Assembly (NCBI RefSeq): GCF_030160835.1
Contig: NZ_BSPC01000011.1
Span: 175,737 to 239,736, forward strand
DNA length: 64,000 nucleotides
Direction of reading: 5' to 3'
From: Labrys miyagiensis
Lineage (GTDB): Bacteria > Pseudomonadota > Alphaproteobacteria > Rhizobiales > Labraceae
Shown: piece by piece, positions 44,145-53,159 of the stretch
How positions within the stretch are numbered: the first letter of the stretch is position 1
Layout: each line of letters opens with the position of its first letter
Notes under the pieces: generated by a model
Database searches by the model: none
The model's input: the letters and a program-made list of their open reading frames with translations, nothing else
What the model was told of the DNA's origin: nothing
Position numbers and translations under genes: made by a program

Positions 44145-46484
44145 ATGCTGAGGGTCGGACGCCTGCTTTTGAATACCAGTGTGGCCACCGGGCTCGTTTG
44201 GAGTCCGACGCAGAGTATGATCCTTTCCGCCAGCACCATTACAGTTTCTGCCTTTGCGGTACCGCGGGCCACCGCCAGCACCTGCGTCACGGGCGTGACG
44301 GCCGGCTTTACCAATGTGGTCGACAGCGTGAATGCCACCACCGGCAAGGCGGTGACCGCCGTGACCCCGACCTTTGGGAACGCCGTCAACAGCGTCAGCA
44401 CCACGTCCACCGCTGATTCCTTTCTGAAAAGCGCGGCCTTTGATGGCAGTTCCGCTAATGCCGTGACTGGCGTGACCCTCAACAGCACGACGGGCTCGGT
44501 GCTGACGGGCGGTTCGGTGAACACCACGACCGGCAATGCGCTGACCGGTGTTTCGACGACGTCGACCACCGGCTCCTTCCTCCAGGATGCCACGCTGAAC
44601 GCGGCGACCGGCAATGCGCTGACCGGGGTGACCACCACCAGCACGACGGGTTCGGTGCTGACGGGCGGCTCGATCAGCGCCACGACCGGCAATGCGTTGA
44701 CCGGTGTTTCCACCACCACCACCAATGGCGCTTTCGTGCAGTCGACGAGCCTCACTGCGGCCACGGCAAATGCCGTTACGGGCGTGTCGGCCGGGTCGAC
44801 GACCACGGTCAGTTATCTCGCCGGCGCGACCCTTCAATATGTACCTGTCAGCCCGACGCCGGACTGGTATCAGGACGGCAACAGCCCGGTGGTGAAAAGC
44901 GGGGCTGCGATCACCAGCGGCACGGTACTCAGCGGCGGAACACTGACGTCGGTCGATGTGGTGACCGGTATCTCCTCGACCTCCGGCTCGTTCCTGACCT
45001 CGGGCACGACGATCTCGTCCACCACCGGCAATGCGGTGACGGGGGTGAACACCACCTCGACCAACGGCGCCTTCGTCACCGGCGCGAGTTTTAGCGGCAC
45101 CACCGGCAATGCGGTGACGGGCGTCAGCACCACCTCGACCAACGGCTCGTTCCTGACCGCCGGTACCACCCTCTCGACCACGAGCGGGAATGCCGTGACC
45201 GGCGTGAACACCACCTCGACCAACGGCGCCTTCGTTACCGGCGCGAGTTTTAGCGGCACCACCGGCAATGCGGTAACGGGTGTCAGCACCACCTCGACCG
45301 ACGGCTCTTTCCTGACTGCCGGCACCACCCTCTCGACGACAAGCGGCAATGCCGTGACCGGCGTGAACACCACCTCGACCAACGGCGCCTTCGTCACCGG
45401 CGCGAGCTTCAATGGCACCAGTGGCAATGCGGTGACCGGTGTCGGTCTGACCTCGAACGCGGGCTCGTTCTTGACCAGCGGCTCGGTCACTACCGGTAGC
45501 GGCAACGCCCTGACCGGGGTGAACACCACCTCGACCAACGGCAGCTTCGTCAGCGGGGTCGCTTCGACCAATGGCGATTTTGTCACTGGCGTCAATGCAG
45601 GTACAGCCAGTGTGGTGAACGCCATAACCGCCGACAACAGCGGCGCCAATGCGCCCTCCACCTCCTCGCTCGGCTGCGGCAATGGGGCGACGGCCACCGG
45701 CAATAATTCAGTCGCCATGGGGGCTGGCGCCTCGACCGGTGCATTCGACAATGCGGTCGCCATCGGTGCCGGTGCCATTGCCGGCGACAAGGCGGTGGCG
45801 CTTGGCCAGGGCGCCAAAGCCTTGGGTACCGGCGCGGTGGCGCTGGGTCAGAATGCCAACGCAGCCGGCACGGGTGCCGTGGCACTCGGCCAGAATTCCA
45901 GCGCCGGTGGCGCCGGGGCGGTAGCGCTCGGCCAGAATACGGTCGCCAACGGCGCCGGGTCGACCGCGGTCGGCAACGGTGCGTCGACGGGCTCCTTCAC
46001 CAATGCCACGGCGATCGGCAATGGCGCGACCGCGACCCGCAACAATCAGGTGGTGGTCGGCACCGGCACCAACACCTATACGATGCCCGGCATTGCCTCG
46101 GGCGCCAGCAAGGCCGCCCAATCCGGCGCCTTGCAGGTCGTCACCACCGATTCGAACGGCAACCTGGCCACCGATGGCGGCGCCATTTTCAACGCCCTCA
46201 ACAACATCAACAATATCGCCAACAATGTGAACCAGTTGAACCAGGCGGTGAAGCGTCTCGATGGCGGTGTCGCCATGGCCTTCGCCATGGGCGGCATGTA
46301 TCTGCCGGAGAACAAGCAGTTCGCCATCACCACCAATGTCGGCTTCTATCAGAGCGCCCAGGCCTTCTCCATGATGGGCATGTACCGGGTGAATCCGAAC
46401 GTCGTGCTGAACGGCGGCATTGCTGGCAGTTTCAACGGCAAGCCTCAGATTGGCGGGCGAGTCGGCATGACGTTAGCGTGGTGA
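44145..46484 (+). CDS. YadA-like trimeric autotransporter adhesin
   Basis: A 779-residue protein. After a signal-like N-terminus, the passenger holds about 12 units of ~26 residues beginning [GA]NA[VL]TGV, then 14-residue YadA head repeats (AVALGQNANAAGTG and variants, about residues 515-640). A short coiled-coil stalk (NNINNIANNVNQLNQAVKRL) leads to the ~75-residue anchor barrel (GGVAMAFAMGGMYLPENKQF to GMTLAW). Three copies should form one outer-membrane pore and fibre. The ~26-residue units do not match the usual head repeat and may be a distinct beta structure. Units 6-11 form a 159-bp supra-repeat. Confidence 0.88.
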   Translation: MLRVGRLLLNTSVATGLVWSPTQSMILSASTITVSAFAVPRATASTCVTGVTAGFTNVVDSVNATTGKAVTAVTPTFGNAVNSVSTTSTADSFLKSAAFDGSSANAVTGVTLNSTTGSVLTGGSVNTTTGNALTGVSTTSTTGSFLQDATLNAATGNALTGVTTTSTTGSVLTGGSISATTGNALTGVSTTTTNGAFVQSTSLTAATANAVTGVSAGSTTTVSYLAGATLQYVPVSPTPDWYQDGNSPVVKSGAAITSGTVLSGGTLTSVDVVTGISSTSGSFLTSGTTISSTTGNAVTGVNTTSTNGAFVTGASFSGTTGNAVTGVSTTSTNGSFLTAGTTLSTTSGNAVTGVNTTSTNGAFVTGASFSGTTGNAVTGVSTTSTDGSFLTAGTTLSTTSGNAVTGVNTTSTNGAFVTGASFNGTSGNAVTGVGLTSNAGSFLTSGSVTTGSGNALTGVNTTSTNGSFVSGVASTNGDFVTGVNAGTASVVNAITADNSGANAPSTSSLGCGNGATATGNNSVAMGAGASTGAFDNAVAIGAGAIAGDKAVALGQGAKALGTGAVALGQNANAAGTGAVALGQNSSAGGAGAVALGQNTVANGAGSTAVGNGASTGSFTNATAIGNGATATRNNQVVVGTGTNTYTMPGIASGASKAAQSGALQVVTTDSNGNLATDGGAIFNALNNINNIANNVNQLNQAVKRLDGGVAMAFAMGGMYLPENKQFAITTNVGFYQSAQAFSMMGMYRVNPNVVLNGGIAGSFNGKPQIGGRVGMTLAW
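45027..45503 (+). repeat. 159-bp tandem supra-repeat in the adhesin gene
   Basis: Three consecutive 159-base units start at 45027, 45186 and 45345; each codes for a 26-residue plus a 27-residue motif. The first two are nearly identical at DNA level; the second half of the third has diverged. This arrangement favours slippage or recombination. Confidence 0.85.
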
Positions 46485-46508
46485 CCTGCTCGCCAACGAT
46501 TGCCGCGT

Positions 46509-47132
46509 ATGATTGATGGGTTTGACGTGTTGAGACGTTTTGGCTTGGCTGTTGGCCTACTGCTGCTTGGACTTTGCCAGGCAAGTGCCCAGACGGCTCC
46601 GCCGGCAAGCGAAATCACTCCGCAGCCTCAGCCCGCCCCACAGGGTTCGCCGCCGCCACTTTCTGTCGCGTTGCCGGCGAGCGCTCCGGCGATACCGGCA
46701 CCGGAGCAGTTGCTGACCATGGTGAGGACGGTGCTCCTGGCGGTGAACGATGCCAATCTCACCGGCAATTACACCGTGCTGCGCGATATATGCGCCCCGG
46801 ATTCGCAATCCCTCAATTCGCCGGAGCGGCTGGCCGCCAGCTTCGAGAACATGCGCCAGCAGGGCTTCGACTTTTCGGTGGTCGGCATCGCAACAGCGAA
46901 GTTTTCGCAAATGCCGGCGATGACCCCCCAGGGCTATCTGCGGGTCACCGGGGAATTCGACAGTTCGCCGCGCGTAACCTTCGACATCTTCTACCAGCAT
47001 GTCGTCAATCGCTGGCGGCCTTACGCCATTGGCGTGGGTCTGGTGCCCGTGGAGGCCGCGCCTCCGCCGGTCGTCAAGGCGGCGCCGAAGCCTCAGTCGC
47101 AAAGCAAGAAGCAGCGCGGCAAGCCGAAATGA
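46509..47132 (+). CDS. exported protein, probable companion of the adhesin
   Basis: A 207-residue protein with a signal peptide (GLAVGLLLLGLCQASAQTAP), a Pro-rich linker and a folded part (about 60-185: LLTMVRTVLLAVNDANLTGN, LRVTGEFDSSPRVTFDIFYQ) with an NTF2-like feel. The C-terminus is basic (KKQRGKPK). It begins 25 bases after the adhesin stop, so the two are likely cotranscribed. Similar small exported proteins occur next to YadA-like adhesins in other alphaproteobacteria (from general knowledge), and may aid assembly. Confidence 0.65.
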   Translation: MIDGFDVLRRFGLAVGLLLLGLCQASAQTAPPASEITPQPQPAPQGSPPPLSVALPASAPAIPAPEQLLTMVRTVLLAVNDANLTGNYTVLRDICAPDSQSLNSPERLAASFENMRQQGFDFSVVGIATAKFSQMPAMTPQGYLRVTGEFDSSPRVTFDIFYQHVVNRWRPYAIGVGLVPVEAAPPPVVKAAPKPQSQSKKQRGKPK

Positions 47133-47247
47133 GGCGATACAAAACGGATGCAACGGCCGCCCGCGACCTCAAGCTCGGCCCGCTGGTGATGGACGGATGG
47201 ACGTCATCAACCGCGTGCCGCCGGCGGCACGGAGAGGCCCGCTGATT

Positions 47248-47715
47248 ATGGATGAACGGCAGGTCGCTCCTACGCCAAGTGCGCTTACGGATCGCCGGGA
47301 ACGCTGCGCCTTCTACCGAGCACTATGCGACTTCCGCCAGACGTTGAGCGACGCACGCCACCAGCAGACCATTGGCCAAGGCACGACCCGGCACATCGTC
47401 TTGTGCTTCAAGACAGATGCTACGGCGCAGACCTTCCGGGAGCGGTTTGGCGGCTTCAGGATCGAGCCGACGCATGAGGCGCGCCGCCCGGCAGCGGAGC
47501 GGTTGCGCGGCGAGCACGCTTCGCTCGTGGACGGTGTCGCCCATCCAACTCAGAATTTTGCGTCAGAGACAAAAACCCCCGGCCTATCGGGTGAAGGCCG
47601 GGGGTGCGCAGCCGCCTCCACGTGGTGGTGGCGGGCGCATGACCGTCTGGCAGGTCAAGGGGGCAGTTTGCATGACCCCCGCGACATACTACTTCTGGTT
47701 GAAGCAAGAAATTGA
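47248..47715 (+). CDS. hypothetical protein, possibly decayed at its C-terminus
   Basis: An ATG at 47248 opens a frame of 155 residues. The part near residues 12-85 (RERCAFYRALCDFRQTLSDA, HIVLCFKTDATAQTFRERFG) looks like real coding sequence of a small conserved alphaproteobacterial protein. After about residue 105 the frame runs through strong minus-strand hairpins and loses protein-like character. The true end may have been lost by frameshift. The continuous frame further upstream overlaps the companion gene and is not considered. Confidence 0.35.
   Translation: MDERQVAPTPSALTDRRERCAFYRALCDFRQTLSDARHQQTIGQGTTRHIVLCFKTDATAQTFRERFGGFRIEPTHEARRPAAERLRGEHASLVDGVAHPTQNFASETKTPGLSGEGRGCAAASTWWWRAHDRLAGQGGSLHDPRDILLLVEARN
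47571..47605 (-). terminator. intrinsic terminator, minus strand
   Basis: A 10-base perfect stem (ACCCCCGGCC at 47575-47584 with GGCCGGGGGT at 47596-47605) with an 11-base loop is followed on the minus strand by TTTTT. No protein gene precedes it, supporting a small RNA. Confidence 0.7.
47571..47690 (-). ncRNA. candidate small RNA of three hairpins with terminator
   Basis: Reading the minus strand, three stem-loops follow one another: GGGGG/CCCCC (47659-47680), a 9-pair hairpin with a 3-base loop (47612-47634), and a 10-pair GC-rich terminator (47575-47605) followed by a T run. Spacing and the intrinsic terminator suit a small RNA of about 110 nucleotides. No known RNA family is recognised and the promoter is not clear. 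Confidence 0.4.
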
Positions 47716-47735
47716 CGAATTTACCCCGAAACTAA

Positions 47736-47798
47736 ACAAAAATAGCCAGCACCCGGCCTGGATGGGCGCCTGTTGGTGATCGAAAACGGCCGGGTGCT
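47736..47798 (-). terminator. terminator of the tRNA-Gly transcript
   Basis: The stem AGCACCCGGCC (47748-47758) with GGCCGGGTGCT (47788-47798) has a 29-base loop and is followed on the minus strand by GGCTATTTTTG. It lies about 30 bases downstream of the tRNA. Confidence 0.7.
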
Positions 47799-47828
47799 CG
47801 CTAAGCTTGATATCTTAAGGGGATTTCT

Positions 47829-47903
47829 TGGAGCGGGCGATGGGAATCGAACCCACGACATTCAGCTTGGGAAGCTGACGTTCTACCTCTGAACTACACC
47901 CGC
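47829..47903 (-). tRNA. tRNA-Gly (anticodon CCC)
   Basis: The minus strand reads GCGGGTGTAGTTCAGAGGTA at its 5' end and ends with the T-loop GGGTTCGATTCCC, the acceptor strand CGCCCGC, a T discriminator and an encoded CCA. The acceptor stem pairs fully with one G-U. The anticodon loop is TTCCCAA, giving anticodon CCC (47869-47871) for the GGG glycine codon. Confidence 0.95.
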
Positions 47904-47953
47904 GCCAGCCGTCTTGTATCCTGTTTCTAGCGAGACAGGCAAGGGTCATCCCT

Positions 47954-48057
47954 GGAGCAAAGCGCGTTTAAGCGTAAACGCTGCAATGCTCCAACTCTCT
48001 GTTTCGACGCGCCTTTGCGATTCTTGCCGATGCCGTCAAATCGCAAAACGCTTTAGC
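47954..48057. repeat. about 100-bp class intergenic repeat, copy 4
   Basis: The right part (48000-48057) matches the repeat that ends the HDAC-like gene (27431-27487, reverse orientation). It contains a foldable inverted segment and abuts the stop codon of the minus-strand dehydrogenase gene. Confidence 0.75.
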
Positions 48058-49083
48058 TCACGTCCTGCTCACCGGCTGGGAGCGCAGGCGGGCGGCGATG
48101 GTGGGGTCGGCGCGGCGGCAGAGTTGCGGTGGCAGGCCGCGCAGGATGAGTTCGAGATCGGCGACGGCCATGCTGCCGATCTGGAGGAGGGCGTCGTTGG
48201 TGCCGCCGGAGCGGTGCGCCGAGAAGATCATGTTCGGCGTGGTGCGCACGGGATCGTCCGCCGGTACCGGCTCCACCGGAAAGACATCGGTGGCGGCGCG
48301 GATATGGCCGCCTCGGGCCGCATCGAGCATCGCCGGGAAATCCACCACCGCGGCGCGGCTCATCAGGAGGAAGGCGGTGCCCTTGCGCATCAGGGCGAAT
48401 TCCCGCGCGCCGATGAAATGGGCGTTTTCCGTCGTCACGGAGGCGAAGACAACCACGAACTGGCTCTCGGCGAGCAGCGTATCGAGATCGCTTTGCCGGC
48501 AATCCATCCGCTCGATGATCTCGGCGGGCAGCCAGGGATCGAAAACCCGCACCTCGTTGCGGAAGGGGCGGATCAACTCGCGGAACTTGCGGCCGAGATC
48601 GCCGAAACCGACGATGCCAACGGATGAGCCCTCGAAGCGGATCGTGTCGACATTGGCCTCCAGCCCGTAGGTTTCCGTGCCTTCGCGAAAGGCGCGGTCG
48701 GCCGCGCTGATGCCGCGGGCAAGGTCGATGCACAGGCCGAGCGTGGTCTCGGCCACCGGCGCGGCGAAGGCGGAACCGGGCGTGATCACCCAGATGCCGC
48801 GCTCCTGGCAGGCGGCGTAGTCGATATTGGGCAGGAAATTCGTCTCGACATTGATGATGGCCTTCAGCTTCGGCGCCCGCTCCAGCCGCTCGCGCGGCAT
48901 CGCCGTCTGGCCGAGGATCGCCACCGTCTCCGGCAGCAGCCGTTCGATCTCCTCCTCGCTCATCGGCTGCTCCTCCGAGATGACAAGGCGTCCAAGCCTT
49001 TCGAGGCGCGCCCGCACCGGCGGCGTCATGATCAGGTCGAGCGTGCGGGGGAGGGGATCGACGAGAATGACGGGCTCGGACAT
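48058..49083 (-). CDS. D-isomer-specific 2-hydroxyacid dehydrogenase
   Basis: A 341-residue dehydrogenase. The NAD-binding motif is SSVGIVGFGDLGRKFREL, and the catalytic Arg/Glu/His are expected around VVVFASVTTENAHF, ATDVFPVEPVP and IFSAHRSGGTN; the last has His followed by Arg-Ser-Gly where the family usually has His-x-x-Gly, so the histidine is kept. Members reduce 2-keto acids or oxidise phosphoglycerate-like acids; the substrate is unknown. ATG 49083 begins the family-like sequence. It lies alone next to the tRNA gene. Confidence 0.88.
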   Translation of the reverse strand: MSEPVILVDPLPRTLDLIMTPPVRARLERLGRLVISEEQPMSEEEIERLLPETVAILGQTAMPRERLERAPKLKAIINVETNFLPNIDYAACQERGIWVITPGSAFAAPVAETTLGLCIDLARGISAADRAFREGTETYGLEANVDTIRFEGSSVGIVGFGDLGRKFRELIRPFRNEVRVFDPWLPAEIIERMDCRQSDLDTLLAESQFVVVFASVTTENAHFIGAREFALMRKGTAFLLMSRAAVVDFPAMLDAARGGHIRAATDVFPVEPVPADDPVRTTPNMIFSAHRSGGTNDALLQIGSMAVADLELILRGLPPQLCRRADPTIAARLRSQPVSRT

Positions 49084-49180
49084 GGGGATGGTCCTGTGAA
49101 GGGGTGGTCGACCCGCAGCATGGAGTCTCGCCGGGGAGTCGGCAATGCGCGGTGTGCCGATCCGTAGACAGCCCCTCCGA

Positions 49181-49212
49181 CCTGGATTGCTTCACTGCGA
49201 TCGCAAGGACGG
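49181..49212. repeat. degenerate single arm of the GTCATTGCGAGCG repeat
   Basis: The segment starting CCTGGATTGCTTCACTGCGA resembles the right arm of the palindrome at 13064-13097 with about four substitutions. No opposing arm is present, so it is probably a decayed copy. Confidence 0.6.
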
Positions 49213-49363
49213 AAGCGGACCGCCACAAGCTCGGAACATCCTGCCGCTTTGTCTCGCCTGCCATTTCTTGCTAGCACGGTCTCAAGCCTTTTCAGAACTC
49301 GCGACTGCCACAGGTCTTTCATGCATCCCTTTGCCGCTCATATCCTTTACAGGGCCTGACGTC

Positions 49364-50527
49364 ATGGCCCGGAACCAGCCCAATTCCCTTGCCGTCGGCG
49401 GTCTGGCGGCATTGGCCGCCGGGCTTGGCGTCGGCCGCTTCGTCTATACGCCCATCCTGCCGGGCATGATGGCCGATCTCGGCCTCACGGGCGGGCAGGC
49501 GGGGCTGATCGCCTCCGCCAATTTCGTCGGCTATCTCGCCGGGGCGCTCGCCGCCGCGCTGCCGATACCAGGTTCCCGCCGCCTGGTGCTCGCCGCCTGT
49601 CTTGGCGTGAGCTGCCTCACCACGCTCGCCATGGCGGGCCTCTCCGATTTCTGGGCGATGATGGCGGTGCGCTTCATCGGGGGCTTTGCCAGCGCCGGCG
49701 TGCTGGTCCTTGCCAGCGGGCTCGTGCTGGAGCGCAGCGCTGCCCGCGGCGACAAGCGGGCGCCGGGTATCCTCTTCGCCGGTGTCGGCGTCGGCATCGC
49801 ACTATCGGCTCTCCTCGTGCTGATCGTCGAGCAAGCAGGGCTCGACTGGCGCACAGACTGGCTGCTCACCGGCCTGGTCTCGATCCTCCTGGCCGGCATG
49901 GCGGTGGCCAAGATCGACGAGGAGCCGCCCAGGCAGGCCGCGCGCCAGCCGGCCAAGGCGCGGTTCAGCGGCGGCCTCGCCCCCCTCGTGCTGGCCTATG
50001 GACTGTTCGGTCTCGGCTACGTCGTGACCGCCACTTTCCTGGTCGCCATCATCCGCGCCGATCCCAAACTCTGGGCGATCGAGCCCTATACCTGGTTCCT
50101 CGTCGGCGCCAGCGCGGCCTTCTCCGTCACGCTGTGGCTGGTGATCGCCGCCCGCCAGGGCACGCTCGTCGCCTTTGCCGCCGCCTGCATCATCGAGGCC
50201 ATCGGGGTGGGGGCCTCCGCGGCCGTCGCGACGGAAGCGGGCATGCTGCTGGCCGCCGTGCTCCTGGGCGGCACCTTCATGGGCATCACGGCGCTCGGCC
50301 TGGTGGCGGCGCGCGAGCGCATCAGCGGCAATCCGCAGCGCCTGCTGGCGGTGATGACGGTGGCTTTCAGCGTCGGCCAGATCGTCGGCCCTTCCGCCGC
50401 CGGCCATCTGCATGACGTCACCGGCGATTTCACCCTGGCGTCCTATGGCGCGGCCGGGGCGCTCGTGCTCGCCGCGCTGTTCGCTCTCCTCGCCCAGGGC
50501 CTGTCGCGTCCGGCCGCGAAGGTTTGA
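49364..50527 (+). CDS. MFS transporter (YbfB/YjiJ-like)
   Basis: A 387-residue transporter with about 12 hydrophobic segments. The N-terminus LAAGLGVGRFVYTPILPGMM is the hallmark of YbfB/YjiJ-family MFS proteins, and the loop ASANFVGYLAGALAAALPIP fits TM2. The substrate is unknown. ATG 49364 is used since the preceding frame is unrelated sequence containing a decayed repeat. No operon partner is clear. Confidence 0.88.
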   Translation: MARNQPNSLAVGGLAALAAGLGVGRFVYTPILPGMMADLGLTGGQAGLIASANFVGYLAGALAAALPIPGSRRLVLAACLGVSCLTTLAMAGLSDFWAMMAVRFIGGFASAGVLVLASGLVLERSAARGDKRAPGILFAGVGVGIALSALLVLIVEQAGLDWRTDWLLTGLVSILLAGMAVAKIDEEPPRQAARQPAKARFSGGLAPLVLAYGLFGLGYVVTATFLVAIIRADPKLWAIEPYTWFLVGASAAFSVTLWLVIAARQGTLVAFAAACIIEAIGVGASAAVATEAGMLLAAVLLGGTFMGITALGLVAARERISGNPQRLLAVMTVAFSVGQIVGPSAAGHLHDVTGDFTLASYGAAGALVLAALFALLAQGLSRPAAKV

Positions 50528-50558
50528 CCGAAGCCCCGCCTCGGGCGTAAACCAAGGC

Positions 50559-50951
50559 ATGTACACCCGCATCACGCGCCACATCAAAGTGACGGTCCGG
50601 CCGAAATACGTGCCCGGCGAGTCGCGGCCGTCCGACGGGCGTTATTTCTGGGCCTATACGATCGAGATCGTGAATATGGGCCCGGAAACAGTGCAACTGC
50701 GCTCACGCGCCTGGCAGATCACCGATGAGAGCGGCCGCCGCGAGGAAGTGCGCGGACCCGGCGTGATCGGCCAGCAACCGGTGCTCGATCCCGGCGAGCG
50801 CTTCGAATATACCTCGGGCTGCCCGCTCGGCACGCCGTCGGGCATGATGGTCGGCACCTATCAGATGGTCGCAGACAGCGGCGAGAGCTTCGATGTCGAG
50901 ATCCCCGCCTTCTCGCTCGACAGCCCCTATGCCAAGCGCATCGTGAACTGA
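50559..50951 (+). CDS. apaG: ApaG-domain protein
   Basis: A 130-residue protein that fits ApaG over its full length: VTVRPKYVPGESRPSDGRYF, YTIEIVNMGPETVQLRSRAW, GVIGQQPVLDPGERFEYTSG and GTPSGMMVGTYQM. It forms a small immunoglobulin-like beta fold; in Salmonella apaG mutants affect cobalt and magnesium efflux, though the biochemical role is unresolved. In Hyphomicrobiales it is often close to the argD-argF-hslO genes, as here. ATG 50559 starts the conserved core. Confidence 0.95.
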   Translation: MYTRITRHIKVTVRPKYVPGESRPSDGRYFWAYTIEIVNMGPETVQLRSRAWQITDESGRREEVRGPGVIGQQPVLDPGERFEYTSGCPLGTPSGMMVGTYQMVADSGESFDVEIPAFSLDSPYAKRIVN

Positions 50952-51002
50952 AGGACGATGCAGTTCATTGTGCCGGCTGTTATGGCCAGGAGGAAATTTT
51001 CC

Positions 51003-51638
51003 TCACGCCGGCGCGCGCCGATAGAGGGCCAGCGAACCCGACAGGGCCAGCAGCGCGCAGCCGCAGATGCGGTCGAGCCAGAGTGCGCCGGATCTCTTGA
51101 GGAGGCGGATGGCCTGGGCGCCGAGCATGGCGTAGGCGAACATGATGGCAAAGTCGATCGCGGCGAAGACGATGGCAATGATCAGATATTGCGGGATCTG
51201 CGGCGCGCTTGGGGCGATGAATTGCGGCAGCAGGGCCGAGCAGAACAGATAGCCCTTGGGGTTGGTGACGGCGACCAGGAAGCTCTTCAGGAAAATGGCG
51301 CGAGCCGATTTGGGATCGTCGGTGGCAGGGGCGCGCAGGGATGAGTCGAGCGTGCCTTTGGAGCGCAGCATCATGAGGCCGAGATAAGCCAGGTAAGCGA
51401 CACCGATCCACTTCACGACAGCGAACCAGAATTCGGAGGCCGCGAGCAGTGCACCAAGGCCCACTGCCACGGCGCCCACCAGCACGAAATCCGACAGCAC
51501 GGCGCCAAGCATGCCAGCACAGGCGCGTCTTACGCCAAAACGTGAGCCATTGGTCAGTGCGAGCAAGACGGTCGGGCCGGGAGTCGCGATGGCGACCGAG
51601 GCGACGAGAGCGAAGGCGAGCAGGGTGAGCACAGACAT
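51003..51638 (-). CDS. LysE-family amino-acid exporter
   Basis: A 211-residue protein with about six membrane segments. The N-terminal motif ATPGPTVLLALTNGSRFG is the LysE/RhtB signature (GPTxLL-TNGSRxG), and NPKGYLFCSALLPQF fits the middle motif. Such proteins export amino acids or related compounds; the substrate is undetermined. ATG 51638 is supported by the family N-terminus. It lies convergent to apaG. Confidence 0.92.
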   Translation of the reverse strand: MSVLTLLAFALVASVAIATPGPTVLLALTNGSRFGVRRACAGMLGAVLSDFVLVGAVAVGLGALLAASEFWFAVVKWIGVAYLAYLGLMMLRSKGTLDSSLRAPATDDPKSARAIFLKSFLVAVTNPKGYLFCSALLPQFIAPSAPQIPQYLIIAIVFAAIDFAIMFAYAMLGAQAIRLLKRSGALWLDRICGCALLALSGSLALYRRAPA

Positions 51639-51918
51639 GGGAGGGTCTCGGGGTGGAGAATGAGGGTGATAGGGTCGGGCCGGTTTGGCAAGAGTAGAAG
51701 AAGATGCCCGCGACCAGGGCGGCAACAGGCATGCACGCAATTCGGGAGCATAAGTCCAAGCCTATTCCGTCCGCCAACGCTGCCATTGACTTCAACGCCC
51801 TCACGCCTAATATACTTCGTGAAACAGCCGTCCCTTGGGGCGGCGTTTTGATTTTTTAGCCCTGTCATCTTCACCCCTTAGGACTGTTCGAACCAGCCAC
51901 ATTCTGAAAGCCAATCCC

Positions 51919-53157
51919 GTGACCGCCTCCGTGAAAACCGCTCAGCCCCATGATCCCGCTCAATCGGCCATCCTGCCGACCTATGCCCGCGCGGATGTGG
52001 CTTTCGAGCGAGGCGAGGGCGTGTGGATGGTTGGTTCGGACGGCGAGCGCTATCTCGATTTCGGCGCCGGCATCGCGGTGAATTCGCTCGGCCATGCCCA
52101 TCCCCATCTGGTCAAGGCTCTGACGGACCAGGCCCAGAAGATCTGGCACACCTCCAACATCTTTCAGATGCCGCTTGGCGAGAAGCTGGCGCGCCGGCTC
52201 ACCGACGCCACCTTTGCCGATCTCGTCTTCTTCACCAATTCGGGTGCGGAGGCGCTGGAGTGCGCCATCAAGATGGCGCGCAAATATCACTCGGCCAACG
52301 GCCAGCCCGAGCGCTATCGCATCCTCACCTTCGAGGGCGCCTTCCACGGCCGCACGCTCGCCACCATCGCGGCCGGCGGCCAGGCCAAGTATCTCGAAGG
52401 CTTCGGCCCCAAGGTCGACGGCTTCGATCAGATCCCCTTCGGTGACCATGAGGCGCTGGACCGGGCCATCACGCCCGAGACCGGCGCCATCCTGGTCGAG
52501 CCGATCCAAGGCGAGGGCGGCATCCGCACGCTGCCGCAGATCTGCCTGAGGGGCATGCGCCAGCTCTGCGACGCCAAGGGTATCCTGCTCATCTTCGACG
52601 AGGTGCAGACCGGCGTCGGGCGCACCGGCAAGTTCTTCGCGCATGAATGGTCCGGCGTGACCCCGGATATCATGGCGGTGGCCAAGGGTATCGGCGGTGG
52701 CTTCCCGATGGGGGCCTGCCTAGCCACCTTCGAGGCGGCCAAGGGCATGACGGCCGGCGTGCACGGCACCACTTTCGGCGGCAATCCGCTCGCCATGGCG
52801 GTTGGCAATGCCGTGCTCGACGTCGTGCTGGAGGAGGGCTTCCTGCAGCATGTCGCGCAGGCCGGCCTGCTGCTGCGCCAGCGTCTCGCCGAGCTGAAGG
52901 ACCGCTTCCCCGATGTGATCGAGGAGATCCGGGGCGAGGGCCTGATGCTGGGCATCAAGACCAGGGCCGCCATCAGCCCGGCCGAGTTCGCCGCTGCCCT
53001 ACGCGCCGAGAGGCTGGTAGCCATTCCCGCCGGCGACAATGTTATGCGCCTGCTGCCGCCGCTGATCATCACCGACGAGGAGATTCTCGAAGGCGTGCGC
53101 CGTATCGAGGCTGCCTGTGTTGCCCTCTCGCGCAAGCTGAAGACTGCCGGAAACTGA
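51919..53157 (+). CDS. argD: acetylornithine aminotransferase
   Basis: A 412-residue class III aminotransferase. Motifs include [60 protein letters not shown] and the PLP lysine in [13 protein letters not shown]. It converts N-acetylglutamate semialdehyde to N-acetylornithine in arginine biosynthesis. The start is not certain: GTG 51919 has GAAAG upstream, and a second GTG at 51931 is possible. argF begins two bases after its stop, so they form an operon. Confidence 0.95.
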   Translation: MTASVKTAQPHDPAQSAILPTYARADVAFERGEGVWMVGSDGERYLDFGAGIAVNSLGHAHPHLVKALTDQAQKIWHTSNIFQMPLGEKLARRLTDATFADLVFFTNSGAEALECAIKMARKYHSANGQPERYRILTFEGAFHGRTLATIAAGGQAKYLEGFGPKVDGFDQIPFGDHEALDRAITPETGAILVEPIQGEGGIRTLPQICLRGMRQLCDAKGILLIFDEVQTGVGRTGKFFAHEWSGVTPDIMAVAKGIGGGFPMGACLATFEAAKGMTAGVHGTTFGGNPLAMAVGNAVLDVVLEEGFLQHVAQAGLLLRQRLAELKDRFPDVIEEIRGEGLMLGIKTRAAISPAEFAAALRAERLVAIPAGDNVMRLLPPLIITDEEILEGVRRIEAACVALSRKLKTAGN

Positions 53158-53159
53158 TC

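Noticed and set aside
44400-45600. Regularly spaced repeats that could suggest a CRISPR array
   Set aside because: The repeats are in frame, continuous without unique spacers, and encode the adhesin passenger. No cas genes are present.
47829-47903. tRNA-Gly as attachment site of an island (35-47 kb)
   Set aside because: No duplicated tRNA 3' end and no integrase were seen, so an integrative element is not supported.
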